NCBI GenBank assembly: GCA_021779415.1 | Contig: JAJYAS010000275.1 | Location: 1-5,549 of the forward strand | Length of the DNA: 5,549 bases | Origin: Bacillota bacterium | GTDB taxonomy: Bacteria; Bacillota_B; Desulfitobacteriia; Desulfitobacteriales; Desulfitobacteriaceae | Direction: 5' to 3' | Part shown: in pieces, positions 1 through 5,150 of the stretch | Layout of the letters: the number at the start of each line of letters is the position of its first letter | Numbering within the stretch: the stretch's first letter is position 1 | Translations under genes and position numbers: made by a program | Notes under the pieces: model-generated | The model's database searches: none | What the model saw: the letters and a program-made list of their open reading frames with translations, nothing else | Told to the model about the DNA's origin: nothing

Positions 1-180
1 TCTTACCTCTGTAAAACGAGCCTTGTTCGAATCCTGATTTAATAGATCCACCCAATTCTGAATAGCTACATCCGTCTTACCTGACCAATGATGCCATTTG
101 CCTTGTAGAGAATTCCATAAATATGAACTCTTAAGAGATGGCCTTTTTTGTTTGACATTCGAGGCCAAAGGTACACCCAT
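1..180 (-). CDS. N-terminal part of an unrecognised protein, cut by the window edge
   Basis: An open frame of 60 codons runs on the minus strand from an ATG at 178-180 to the left edge without a stop, so only the N-terminus is seen. An AAAAGGGG ribosome binding site lies 8 bases before the ATG, and an in-frame TAA lies six codons upstream, so this start is well fixed. The visible protein begins MGVPLASNVKQKRPSLKSSY. It is basic at first and then rich in Trp and His (WHHWSG near residues 29-34, a further Trp at 43). It has no signal peptide or membrane segment, so the visible part looks cytoplasmic. I do not recognise the family and assign no function. It is the next gene downstream of fur on the same strand, but 254 bp and a probable terminator separate them, so it is likely transcribed on its own. 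Confidence 0.62.
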   Translation of the reverse strand, partial: MGVPLASNVKQKRPSLKSSYLWNSLQGKWHHWSGKTDVAIQNWVDLLNQDSNKARFTEVR

Positions 181-410
181 AGTCTTCGCCCCTTTTTACT
201 TATTTTACCATATACATCTTCTCCTTCCATACCCTTATTCCTTTACTTAATACCTAAAATCGTACGTCAAATGCCTATCAATTACGCGAAAATTCGTAGA
301 GAAGTGTTGATATATCTGCTCCCCTCGTCAGATTACTGAGATAGCTATCTCCCGTTCTTTATTTTCTTTCAAGTTTCATTCCCCGTTAGCACATGCTCCT
401 TGCTAAACTT
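181..410. other. Intergenic gap between fur and the left-edge gene
   Basis: This stretch of about 230 bp is the upstream region of the left-edge minus-strand gene. Its plus strand is pyrimidine-rich between 181 and 250. I see no gene with a ribosome binding site in it on either strand. A minus-strand TTGACG (266-271) resembles a -35 box, but no acceptable -10 follows at 16-18 bases, so no promoter is called. The only structured element is a 14-bp perfect palindrome at 338-351, listed separately. Confidence 0.5.
338..351. repeat. 14-bp perfect palindrome upstream of the left-edge gene
   Basis: GAGATAGCTATCTC is identical to its reverse complement, with no central spacer. It lies about 160 bp upstream of the start of the left-edge gene and 84 bp past the stop of fur. 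There is no flanking T-tract, so it does not look like a terminator. A dimeric regulator site is possible. A chance palindrome in AT-rich DNA cannot be excluded. Confidence 0.35.
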
Positions 411-449
411 CAGAAATAAGAAAAGAAGCGCATTTTACCGCGCCTCTTC
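411..449 (-). terminator. Probable intrinsic terminator of fur, overlapping its stop codon
   Basis: Read on the minus strand, AGAGGCGC (447-440) pairs with GCGCTTCT (431-424), giving 8 bp including one G-U pair and an 8-base loop. It is followed by the T-rich tail TTTTCTTATTTC (424-413). The left arm is coding sequence for the last Fur residues, and the TAA stop sits inside the loop. The short stem and interrupted T-tract keep confidence moderate. Confidence 0.5.
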
Positions 450-884
450 ACATTTACGACAATATCCATAAAATTTCAAATCATGATCTATCACTTTAAA
501 CTGATTTCGCTTTGTAATCACCGCTTCAAGTGACTCTAGTAGGTCGTCATCAAATTCTGAAACATTCCCACAACCCAAACAGATGAGGTGATGGTGGTGA
601 TGATGTTCGTCTTTTCTGCTAAATTCGTACCTTGTTCGCCCATCTCCGAAATCATTCTTGAGTAGAACGCCAATTTCCGCCAATATGTCAAGGGTTCGGT
701 AAACTGTAGCTAAGCCAATTTCCGGGTTTTGGTGTTTTACCAGCATATATAACTCTTCAGCACTTAAATGGCGATCTTCTTGTTCCAGAAACATTCGCAA
801 TATCGTCTGACGCTGAGGGGTTAGCTTATAGGAGTGATCACGCAACAATATGCAAATGGTTTCAAATGTTTTCACGTCCTCCAC
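435..884 (-). CDS. fur: Fur-family ferric uptake regulator
   Basis: This is a metal-dependent transcriptional repressor, normally a cytoplasmic dimer that binds AT-rich Fur boxes when loaded with Fe(II). The 149 residues match the usual family length. The N-terminal winged-helix domain (about 1-85) contains SYKLTPQRQTIL (18-29), HLSAEELY (39-46) and the recognition-helix signature PEIGLATVYRTLDIL (54-68). The dimerisation domain carries a run of six His (94-99), a structural zinc CxxC (C102, C105) and a second CxxC near the C-terminus (C142, C145). The residue after CGNVS is Glu110, where PerR proteins have the iron-ligand Asp; with the close match to Bacillus Fur in the DNA-binding half, this favours Fur over PerR. 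Zur cannot be fully excluded. The start is GTG at 884, 7 bases after GGAGGAG; a second in-frame GTG at 875 is an alternative. A sigma-A promoter lies just upstream, giving a leader of about 20 bases. Confidence 0.93.
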   Translation of the reverse strand: MEDVKTFETICILLRDHSYKLTPQRQTILRMFLEQEDRHLSAEELYMLVKHQNPEIGLATVYRTLDILAEIGVLLKNDFGDGRTRYEFSRKDEHHHHHHLICLGCGNVSEFDDDLLESLEAVITKRNQFKVIDHDLKFYGYCRKCEEAR

Positions 885-891
885 TCCTACT

Positions 892-898
892 CTCCTCC
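892..898 (-). promoter_or_regulatory. Ribosome binding site deciding the GTG start of fur
   Basis: GGAGGAG on the minus strand stands 7 bases before GTG 884, the best spacing among the candidate starts. A weaker TAGGAG (889-884) could serve GTG 875 at 8 bases. The ATG at 900 is in another frame and closes after 12 codons. Confidence 0.75.
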
Positions 899-909
899 AT
901 ATGTCCCCT

Positions 910-937
910 ATTATATGCCAAAGACAATCCTTTGCAA
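910..937 (-). promoter_or_regulatory. Sigma-A promoter of fur
   Basis: On the minus strand, a -35 TTGCAA (937-932, 4 of 6 consensus bases) is followed after 16 bp by a perfect -10 TATAAT (915-910). Transcription would begin near 902-904, only a few bases before the GGAGGAG ribosome binding site. The spacer together with most of the -35 forms an imperfect palindrome (916-936), a possible operator for autoregulation, but it does not look like a classical Fur box. Confidence 0.72.
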
Positions 938-965
938 AGAGTTTTTGTAGCCTTTTTGCGATATT

Positions 966-997
966 GTTTCAGAAACCTCGTGCAGTGAACTAGTTCA
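966..997. repeat. Two short palindromes upstream of the fur promoter
   Basis: GTTTCAGAAAC (966-976) is a perfect inverted repeat around one central base. TGAACTAGTTCA (986-997) is a perfect 12-bp palindrome. They lie 29 and 49 bp upstream of the fur -35 box, between it and the terminator of the small gene. They may be binding sites for a regulator of fur. No protein can be named from the sequence, and chance occurrence is possible. Confidence 0.35.
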
Positions 998-1001
998 AGT
1001 C

Positions 1002-1042
1002 AAAGAAAAGGAAGCTTTTTGCTCCCTTGCTCCCTTTTCTTT
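1002..1042 (-). terminator. Strong hairpin terminator after the 41-residue gene
   Basis: On the minus strand AAAGAAAAGGGAGC (1042-1029) pairs with GCTTCCTTTTCTTT (1015-1002), 14 bp with one G-U pair and a 13-base loop. The T-rich 3' arm supplies the uridine tract, and the A-rich opposite arm would let it act in both directions. It lies 19 bp past the stop of the small gene and insulates fur from upstream transcription. Confidence 0.82.
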
Positions 1043-1061
1043 ATATCGTGCCGTTTAACCA

Positions 1062-1187
1062 CTACCATCTTCTATAAGGATAAGGATACGGGGGATACGG
1101 GGGATATTGATAAGATGGAACATAACGTGGTGCCGTTAAAGTTCCCAAACCAAAGCCCAGGGCAAAGGGTATAATGCCAAAGAACAT
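1062..1187 (-). CDS. Small 41-residue protein with a hydrophobic segment and Pro/Tyr-rich tail
   Basis: A short gene on the minus strand, ATG at 1187 to TAG at 1062-1064. An excellent ribosome binding site, GGAAGGAG, lies 8 bases before the ATG, and a strong terminator follows 19 bp after the stop, so it is framed like an independent gene. Residues 2-19 are hydrophobic with spaced glycines (FGIIPFALGFGLGTL) and could form one membrane helix. Residues 20-41 form a Tyr/Pro-repeat tail (YQYPPYPPYPYPYRRW) with a basic-aromatic end. A TATAAT-like box lies at 1233-1228 on the minus strand, but I find no matching -35, so the promoter is uncertain and an alternative sigma factor is possible. Small Tyr-, Pro- and Gly-rich proteins are common in spore coats and envelopes of spore-formers, but I do not recognise a named family and assign no function. 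Coding status rests on the start, ribosome binding site and terminator context. Confidence 0.7.
   Translation of the reverse strand: MFFGIIPFALGFGLGTLTAPRYVPSYQYPPYPPYPYPYRRW
1074..1105. repeat. Short tandem repeats encoding the Tyr-Pro tail
   Basis: On the plus strand ATAAGG occurs twice in tandem (1074-1085), followed by two exact copies of GGATACGGG (1084-1101) and a partial third. All are multiples of three and encode Tyr-Pro and Tyr-Pro-Pro units in the small minus-strand gene. Slippage here would change tail length without shifting the frame. Confidence 0.7.
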
Positions 1188-1253
1188 AAGAGCAACTCCT
1201 TCCTGAATGAGATTAGACTCCTAATTCATTATATGGAAAACATTACCTTGAGG

Positions 1254-1290
1254 ACATAAAATGGGCCGTCCATTATAAAAAGGACGACCC
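1254..1290 (-). terminator. Intrinsic terminator after the YkuS-family gene
   Basis: On the minus strand GGGTCGTCC (1290-1282) pairs with GGACGGCCC (1271-1263), 9 bp with one G-U pair and a 10-base loop, followed by ATTTTATGT. Its position, 33 bp after the stop of the YkuS-family gene and before the small gene, fits the end of the peptidase-ykuS unit. Confidence 0.78.
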
Positions 1291-1323
1291 TTTAGGAGTT
1301 ATTACCTTAGTGATATCCTTGTC

Positions 1324-1563
1324 TCAAGACAGTCGATCCCGCAGTACATCCACGATTTCATCCGCACTTCGACCTGCTGCATTGACAATAGGCATTTTGA
1401 CAGGCCATTCCGGTGCCAAAATATCTGTCCCATTTCCTTTAACGACGACGGCCCGAACATTCTGTAAAGATACCCCTTCTAAAGGAGTTGTTTTAAATCC
1501 TGCATTATGAAGGGCCTGTGTAACATTTGCCAGTCCATCTTCAACAGCTATAATTTTATACAT
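1324..1563 (-). CDS. ykuS: YkuS-family (UPF0180) protein
   Basis: A 79-residue cytoplasmic protein matching the UPF0180/YkuS family known from Bacillus, whose biochemical role is not established. The family pattern is visible. It has an N-terminal IAVEDGLANVTQALHNAGF (residues 5-23), resembling the VENxLxxVxxAL start of B. subtilis YkuS. A central VVVKGNGTD (39-47) follows, then a C-terminal IVNAAGRSADEIVDVL (59-74), resembling the ITAxGxTxDEI end. The length equals the usual one for the family. The ATG at 1563 follows AAGGAGG with a 10-base gap. It lies 74 bp downstream of the M28 peptidase gene with no terminator between, so read-through from that gene is likely; I found no convincing promoter of its own. 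A terminator follows. The family match is by recalled motif, not by a database search. Confidence 0.92.
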   Translation of the reverse strand: MYKIIAVEDGLANVTQALHNAGFKTTPLEGVSLQNVRAVVVKGNGTDILAPEWPVKMPIVNAAGRSADEIVDVLRDRLS

Positions 1564-1637
1564 TTTTTCTCACCCTCCTTAACTACTACCGTTATTTTCT
1601 ACGCAATAGTTTCAACCTATACAGGATCAATTTTCCT

Positions 1638-3947
1638 TTAAAATTGGAAGTCTTCTTTATAGCGGATCTGGTAATCTGCTGATATAAGCGCTTGTTGGAG
1701 CTGTATCCTTGGGGACGGATCCGCAAATATTCCTTCCAGAGAGCAAGTCATGATACCCTGTGCATCCACAGATAGTTGAATCATTGTTTTTTGAGGAGGC
1801 GTTCTCTGTAGTATAATTGAATAGTTCCCTGAGGGTTGGAGCACACCTTTTAGTTGTAGTTTTTTTGGCAGTTTCGACATGGGTAAAAATTCATCCGTTT
1901 TTACTTCAAAAGGATGAGCACTTTCTAATTTGAGACGGATCAAATAGGGTTCACTAGTATAGTTAAGTTTCAAAGAAATATCTAGAGTTCTGTTTGAATT
2001 TCTCCTTTTTTCTAGCACGGAGGTCTCCACGCTGACGGGTGGTTTTTCATTGAGTATCGGGACGTATACGCTTTTACCTTCTTGCCTGTTCAAGTCGTTC
2101 ACTAGTTGACGAGGCAGGCGTTCATCAGAGAAAATATGCACCACTCCGTCACTACTTCCTGACCACTCTTCTCGAACTGTGACAGACTGTGGGTATTCAG
2201 TTGTGTAAGCGGGTACTAACCCTAAGGATAGAATAAGTAACCCTGTAACTAGCAGCGCAGGTTTTCGCGAGCGATATAACAGCTTTCTGGATATCTGAGT
2301 TTTGCTCATCGCCACATGTAATCCAGCTAAGAAGAGAGGAATCAGTAGTAAGCTATAAATACCCAGGAAAACCAAGAAATAGTTATGGATTGCTTCGTAA
2401 TAGCTCACCCACTGATGTGAATTTAAGAGTTCAAAGTGTAGTCGATAGATGAAATAGGGGCCGATCAAGACTAGGAAAAGACTTGGGAAAAAAAACTGAA
2501 GGTCTAGGCACAAAAGCCAAACAACAAAGGGAAAAGCAAGATCAATTCGAGTGAGGGCCAATACCAAACTGATTCCCAGAAGCAATATCACGCCTGTAAA
2601 CCAATAGAGCTTGGGATCACGCGCTAGAGGAAGCTTATAAACCCAACTCGCTATGAAAATAAACGTCCCTAGGGCAATTCCAATTCGCGCCATGAGAAAA
2701 AGGGCAGGATAAGCGTAATAGATTGTCTGAGCCTGTTTAACCTCCTGCCAGATCATTTCTCCTATTCCACTTACGCCCATTACAATCAAACTTAATATGA
2801 GCGTAATCCCAAGAATTACGAATGCCTGTTTCCAATTTAAACGTTGCTTCTCCATATTTCTTTTTATAAATTTGATTATAATTAAACCCGTCAAGAGGAA
2901 CGTTAAGAAAGTAAAAATTCTAATTCCAACACTAGGGAGAATAACTACGTTCTGATCGATTTGAAACGGTAAGTATAACTCATCCCAGACATAGGGCCCC
3001 AGCTTTTCCATCCGTACTGTCTTAAGCAAACTTAGAGAATAATCCCCAACGTTCTGCATCTCTTCTAGAGTAACCCGCTCAAGGCGATCTTCTGGTCGAT
3101 GAAAATAACCCGCAGGTCGCCCTGAGATACCGAGGCCAAAGGCCGGAATTCCCTTATCCAAGAAGGAACTGAAGTCACTTGCTCCACCTTGCGAACTTTC
3201 ACGAGTCATTAAGATAAAATCCCGACTAAGATGGTATGGTATTTGTCGTTCCTTCGCAAGTGTGGTAATCTGCCTAATTAACTCTGGAGGTGCTGACTTT
3301 TTACCTGCCACGTCTATCTCTATTGGAGTTCCTACCATATCGACATTGAACATCCAACGTACCGCAGATAGATCTGCTTGAGTGGTGTAATATTGCGAAC
3401 CGACCAACCCATACTCTTCAGCACCGAAGAAAATAAGCTGATAGGTTTCTTCATGAGGCTCCTGACTTAGAATTCGTGCAAGTTCCAGTAACACCCCTAC
3501 CCCGGAAGCATTGTCCACTGCCCCAGGGGCGTTTAGATTCGCCGAATCGTAATGAGCTCCTATCACAATTGTGTCTGGCCGTTTTCCCGGTAATTCAGCA
3601 ATGATGTTTTGACTATTTATCAGTTCCACCTGTTGTTCCCTTTGCATGACTGAAACTTCCCGAACAACAACTTTACTGAAGGGTTGTTGTCGGACCTTCC
3701 AGCCATTTTGATTTAACACATAACTAATATATTGTGCAGCCTTTAATTCCGACTTACTACCCGCCGGACGAGGCCCAACTTTTTGCACGAGATACTTGAC
3801 ATGATCATACGCTTTCGAAGCCGAAAACCCCGTTGTCGATTGGCTGGGAAGAGGCGTACTCTTTGTTTTCGAATAAACTAGCCATGGAATTGCCATAAGA
3901 CTTAAAATTGTAATGAGCACGATCACACTAGTCTTCGATAATTTCAT
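1638..3947 (-). CDS. Membrane-anchored M28 zinc aminopeptidase with polytopic C-terminal half
   Basis: A 769-residue protein counted from ATG 3947. It has an N-terminal signal anchor (about 7-25), an extracytoplasmic M28 peptidase domain (about 42-310), about eight further membrane segments (336-359, 374-394, 410-437, 448-465, 471-502 as two, 521-546, 562-580), and a C-terminal non-membrane domain (about 585-769). All M28 zinc-site residues are present: H132 in GAHYDS, bridging D145 in GAVDNASG, catalytic E177 with ligand E178 in FFGAEEYG, D203 in NVDMVG, and H283 in YFHRPED. The domain should therefore bind two zinc ions and cleave N-terminal residues from peptides; the substrate is unknown. 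The order M28, multiple membrane helices, C-terminal domain resembles eukaryotic ER metallopeptidase 1 and fungal vacuolar membrane protease. A TTG at 3965 would add six residues but has a poor ribosome binding site; ATG 3947 follows AAAGGG by 9 bases and starts directly on the signal anchor. ykuS lies 74 bp downstream; the lipoprotein gene diverges upstream. Confidence 0.94.
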   Translation of the reverse strand: MKLSKTSVIVLITILSLMAIPWLVYSKTKSTPLPSQSTTGFSASKAYDHVKYLVQKVGPRPAGSKSELKAAQYISYVLNQNGWKVRQQPFSKVVVREVSVMQREQQVELINSQNIIAELPGKRPDTIVIGAHYDSANLNAPGAVDNASGVGVLLELARILSQEPHEETYQLIFFGAEEYGLVGSQYYTTQADLSAVRWMFNVDMVGTPIEIDVAGKKSAPPELIRQITTLAKERQIPYHLSRDFILMTRESSQGGASDFSSFLDKGIPAFGLGISGRPAGYFHRPEDRLERVTLEEMQNVGDYSLSLLKTVRMEKLGPYVWDELYLPFQIDQNVVILPSVGIRIFTFLTFLLTGLIIIKFIKRNMEKQRLNWKQAFVILGITLILSLIVMGVSGIGEMIWQEVKQAQTIYYAYPALFLMARIGIALGTFIFIASWVYKLPLARDPKLYWFTGVILLLGISLVLALTRIDLAFPFVVWLLCLDLQFFFPSLFLVLIGPYFIYRLHFELLNSHQWVSYYEAIHNYFLVFLGIYSLLLIPLFLAGLHVAMSKTQISRKLLYRSRKPALLVTGLLILSLGLVPAYTTEYPQSVTVREEWSGSSDGVVHIFSDERLPRQLVNDLNRQEGKSVYVPILNEKPPVSVETSVLEKRRNSNRTLDISLKLNYTSEPYLIRLKLESAHPFEVKTDEFLPMSKLPKKLQLKGVLQPSGNYSIILQRTPPQKTMIQLSVDAQGIMTCSLEGIFADPSPRIQLQQALISADYQIRYKEDFQF

Positions 3948-4038
3948 AACTCCATGCCCTTTCAAAGTGTTTTAAACTCACTTTCCCCATTATTATGAGA
4001 AACTTCTTAGGGTTATGCCTCTCAATCCTTTTAACCTT

Positions 4039-4067
4039 TTGGACATATATGGTATACTAATGATAAT
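4039..4067 (+). promoter_or_regulatory. Putative promoter of the PLD-like lipoprotein gene
   Basis: TTGGAC (4039-4044, 3 of 6) and GATAAT (4062-4067, 5 of 6) are separated by exactly 17 bp, placing the transcript start near 4074 and the ribosome binding site about 7 bases later. An alternative pair is TTTAAC (4030-4035) and TATACT (4053-4058), also 17 bp apart. The weak -35 in both cases keeps confidence low. Confidence 0.42.
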
Positions 4068-4074
4068 ATTTATA
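4056..4074 (+). promoter_or_regulatory. Fur-box-like sequence over the lipoprotein promoter
   Basis: ACTAATGATAATATTTATA matches the classical 19-bp Fur box (GATAATGATAATCATTATC) at 14 of 19 positions, with an exact TGATAAT half and a 4 of 7 second half. It covers the proposed -10 box, where a repressor would block transcription, and a fur gene lies in the same window. In AT-rich intergenic DNA such partial matches also arise by chance. Confidence 0.3.
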
Positions 4075-4088
4075 GACTTGGGAGAAGT

Positions 4089-5123
4089 ATGTACATGCCA
4101 AAACGCAATTTTTTTCTTTCTATGCTTGTTCTTTCATTGCTCAGTATCGTCACTTTAACTGGATGTTCACTTAAACTACCCAGCCTTTTCCCCAAAGTAG
4201 CCCCAGTTTCCAATCTACCCGTTGAAGCAATTATTATTGACGACGCCATTTATAACCGCACCTTAGCTCTCCTTGAGTCCGCCCAAACGTCTATCTACGT
4301 TGAGCAAGCAGAATTTGATGATCCACGCCTCATTCAGCTTCTCCTCACTAAAGCTAATTCAGGAGTGAATGTCCACATTCTCTTGGACCAATGGCAATCG
4401 GCAAATCGGACCACATTAGATCAATTGAAAAGCCAAAACAACCCTAATATTTCTATTCAGTTTTATCCCGCCCAAAAAGGGCAACTCAACCATACTAAAC
4501 TCCTAATCATTGACCAAAAACGAGCATTGGTAAATGGTCCTTCTTGGACCAGTAGTGGATTTCAAGCCCATGATTTTGCCGTCGAGTTATCCGGAATATC
4601 CGCTTGGAAAGCAGCAGGCTTATTCTCCAAGGATTGGGAATTTACAACAACCTTTCCCCTGCCTGTGGCCAAGACATCCTCTCTCCCTGAGGATAATATT
4701 GTTTTGGCGGTCAATGCCAATGTCAAACAACAGGCTTCTGATCTGATATCAGCTAGCACAAAATCCATTTGGATAGAAAACCCCGAAATTACTGATCCTG
4801 ATCTGGTTCTAGCCTTGACTAATGCCGCTGAGAAAGGGCGGGATGTTCGTATTATTGGGGATCGAGCTGTTTACAGTAAGACTCCGGTGACCTTAGAAAA
4901 GTTAAAGGCCAAAGGAGTTCAAATACGGTATTATCCAAGCTCACGGTCACTCGGTACGCACTTGGCTATTTTCGATAATTCCACATTTCTCTTAAGTAGT
5001 TCCGGCTGGACACACTACTCATTTATTGCTGACCACGAATTTTCCATTACCGCTCCCTCCCCTGCCGCCTCCGCTAAATTAGGCGAGATGTTTAAGCAAG
5101 ACTGGAACAAAAGCACGGAATAA
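4089..5123 (+). CDS. Phospholipase D-like lipoprotein with one intact HKD motif
   Basis: A 344-residue protein of the phospholipase D superfamily, exported and lipid-anchored on the outer face of the membrane. The signal peptide has a KR n-region, a hydrophobic core and a lipobox LTGC, with the modified cysteine at C26. Two PLD half-domains follow (about 45-185 and 200-340), each with the expected pattern of a VEQAEF or IENPEI strand and a VxILLDQ or VRIIGDR strand. The first has a complete HxKxxxxD motif (H135, K137, D142). At the aligned place the second reads GTHLAIFD (289-296): Asp296 is kept but His and Lys are replaced by Gly and His. Both halves have Trp (W153, W307) where GSxN normally has Asn. 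Enzymes of this superfamily usually need two HKD motifs per active site, so activity may require dimerisation or be lost; the substrate (phospholipid or nucleic acid) is unknown. The ATG at 4089 follows GGGAG closely; ATG 4095 is an alternative with a 10-base gap. Confidence 0.92.
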   Translation: MYMPKRNFFLSMLVLSLLSIVTLTGCSLKLPSLFPKVAPVSNLPVEAIIIDDAIYNRTLALLESAQTSIYVEQAEFDDPRLIQLLLTKANSGVNVHILLDQWQSANRTTLDQLKSQNNPNISIQFYPAQKGQLNHTKLLIIDQKRALVNGPSWTSSGFQAHDFAVELSGISAWKAAGLFSKDWEFTTTFPLPVAKTSSLPEDNIVLAVNANVKQQASDLISASTKSIWIENPEITDPDLVLALTNAAEKGRDVRIIGDRAVYSKTPVTLEKLKAKGVQIRYYPSSRSLGTHLAIFDNSTFLLSSSGWTHYSFIADHEFSITAPSPAASAKLGEMFKQDWNKSTE

Positions 5124-5130
5124 GCGAGGA

Positions 5131-5150
5131 TCTCCTGACATGTCGGGAGA
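5131..5150. repeat. 20-bp near-perfect palindrome after the lipoprotein gene
   Basis: TCTCCTGA and TCGGGAGA flank a CATG loop and pair over 8 bp with one T-G pair on the plus strand. It begins 8 bp after the lipoprotein stop and lies 7 bp before the large terminator hairpin. It has no T-tract of its own, so it may be an RNA-stabilising stem or an accessory to the terminator. Confidence 0.5.

Larger units (their letters stand above)
3948..4088. other. Divergent intergenic region between peptidase and lipoprotein genes
   Basis: This 141-bp AT-rich spacer must hold the promoters of both divergent genes. Plus-strand promoter elements and a Fur-box-like sequence for the lipoprotein gene are listed separately. 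For the peptidase I see only a CATAAT (minus strand, near 3992-3997) without an acceptable -35 at 16-18 bp, so its promoter cannot be placed. Confidence 0.6.

Noticed and set aside
148..339. 63-codon plus-strand frame
   Set aside because: It begins with TTG, has no ribosome binding site, and overlaps the start and upstream region of the left-edge minus-strand gene. Its sequence is low-complexity translation of pyrimidine-rich DNA.
595..620. Run of six histidine codons in fur as an engineered His-tag
   Set aside because: His-rich runs before the zinc CxxC are a natural feature of Fur proteins, and this one sits in the middle of the conserved domain.
862..900. 12-codon frame from ATG 900 overlapping the fur start
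   Set aside because: It starts at about the predicted transcript 5' end and is out of frame with fur. GGAGGAG at 898-892 is better explained as the fur ribosome binding site. A leader peptide is conceivable but unsupported.
986..997. TGAACTAGTTCA as a LexA (SOS) box
   Set aside because: Gram-positive LexA sites have GAAC and GTTC separated by four bases; here they are only two bases apart.
1228..1233. TATAAT on the minus strand as a promoter of the 41-residue gene
   Set aside because: No sigma-A -35 occurs at 16-18 bp, and the surrounding CATATAATG only partly fits sporulation sigma-E or sigma-K -10 patterns, so no promoter is called.
1310..1510. 66-codon plus-strand frame
   Set aside because: It lies opposite the YkuS-family gene, whose family motifs are clear, and has no ribosome binding site.
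1628..1646. CAATTTT/AAAATTG stem at the peptidase stop as a terminator
   Set aside because: The stem is AT-rich and is followed by GATCCTGT rather than a T-tract, so it is unlikely to stop transcription.
4534..4768. Two frames of about 70 codons, one on each strand, inside the lipoprotein gene
   Set aside because: Both are shadows of the PLD-like coding sequence and have no independent start signals.
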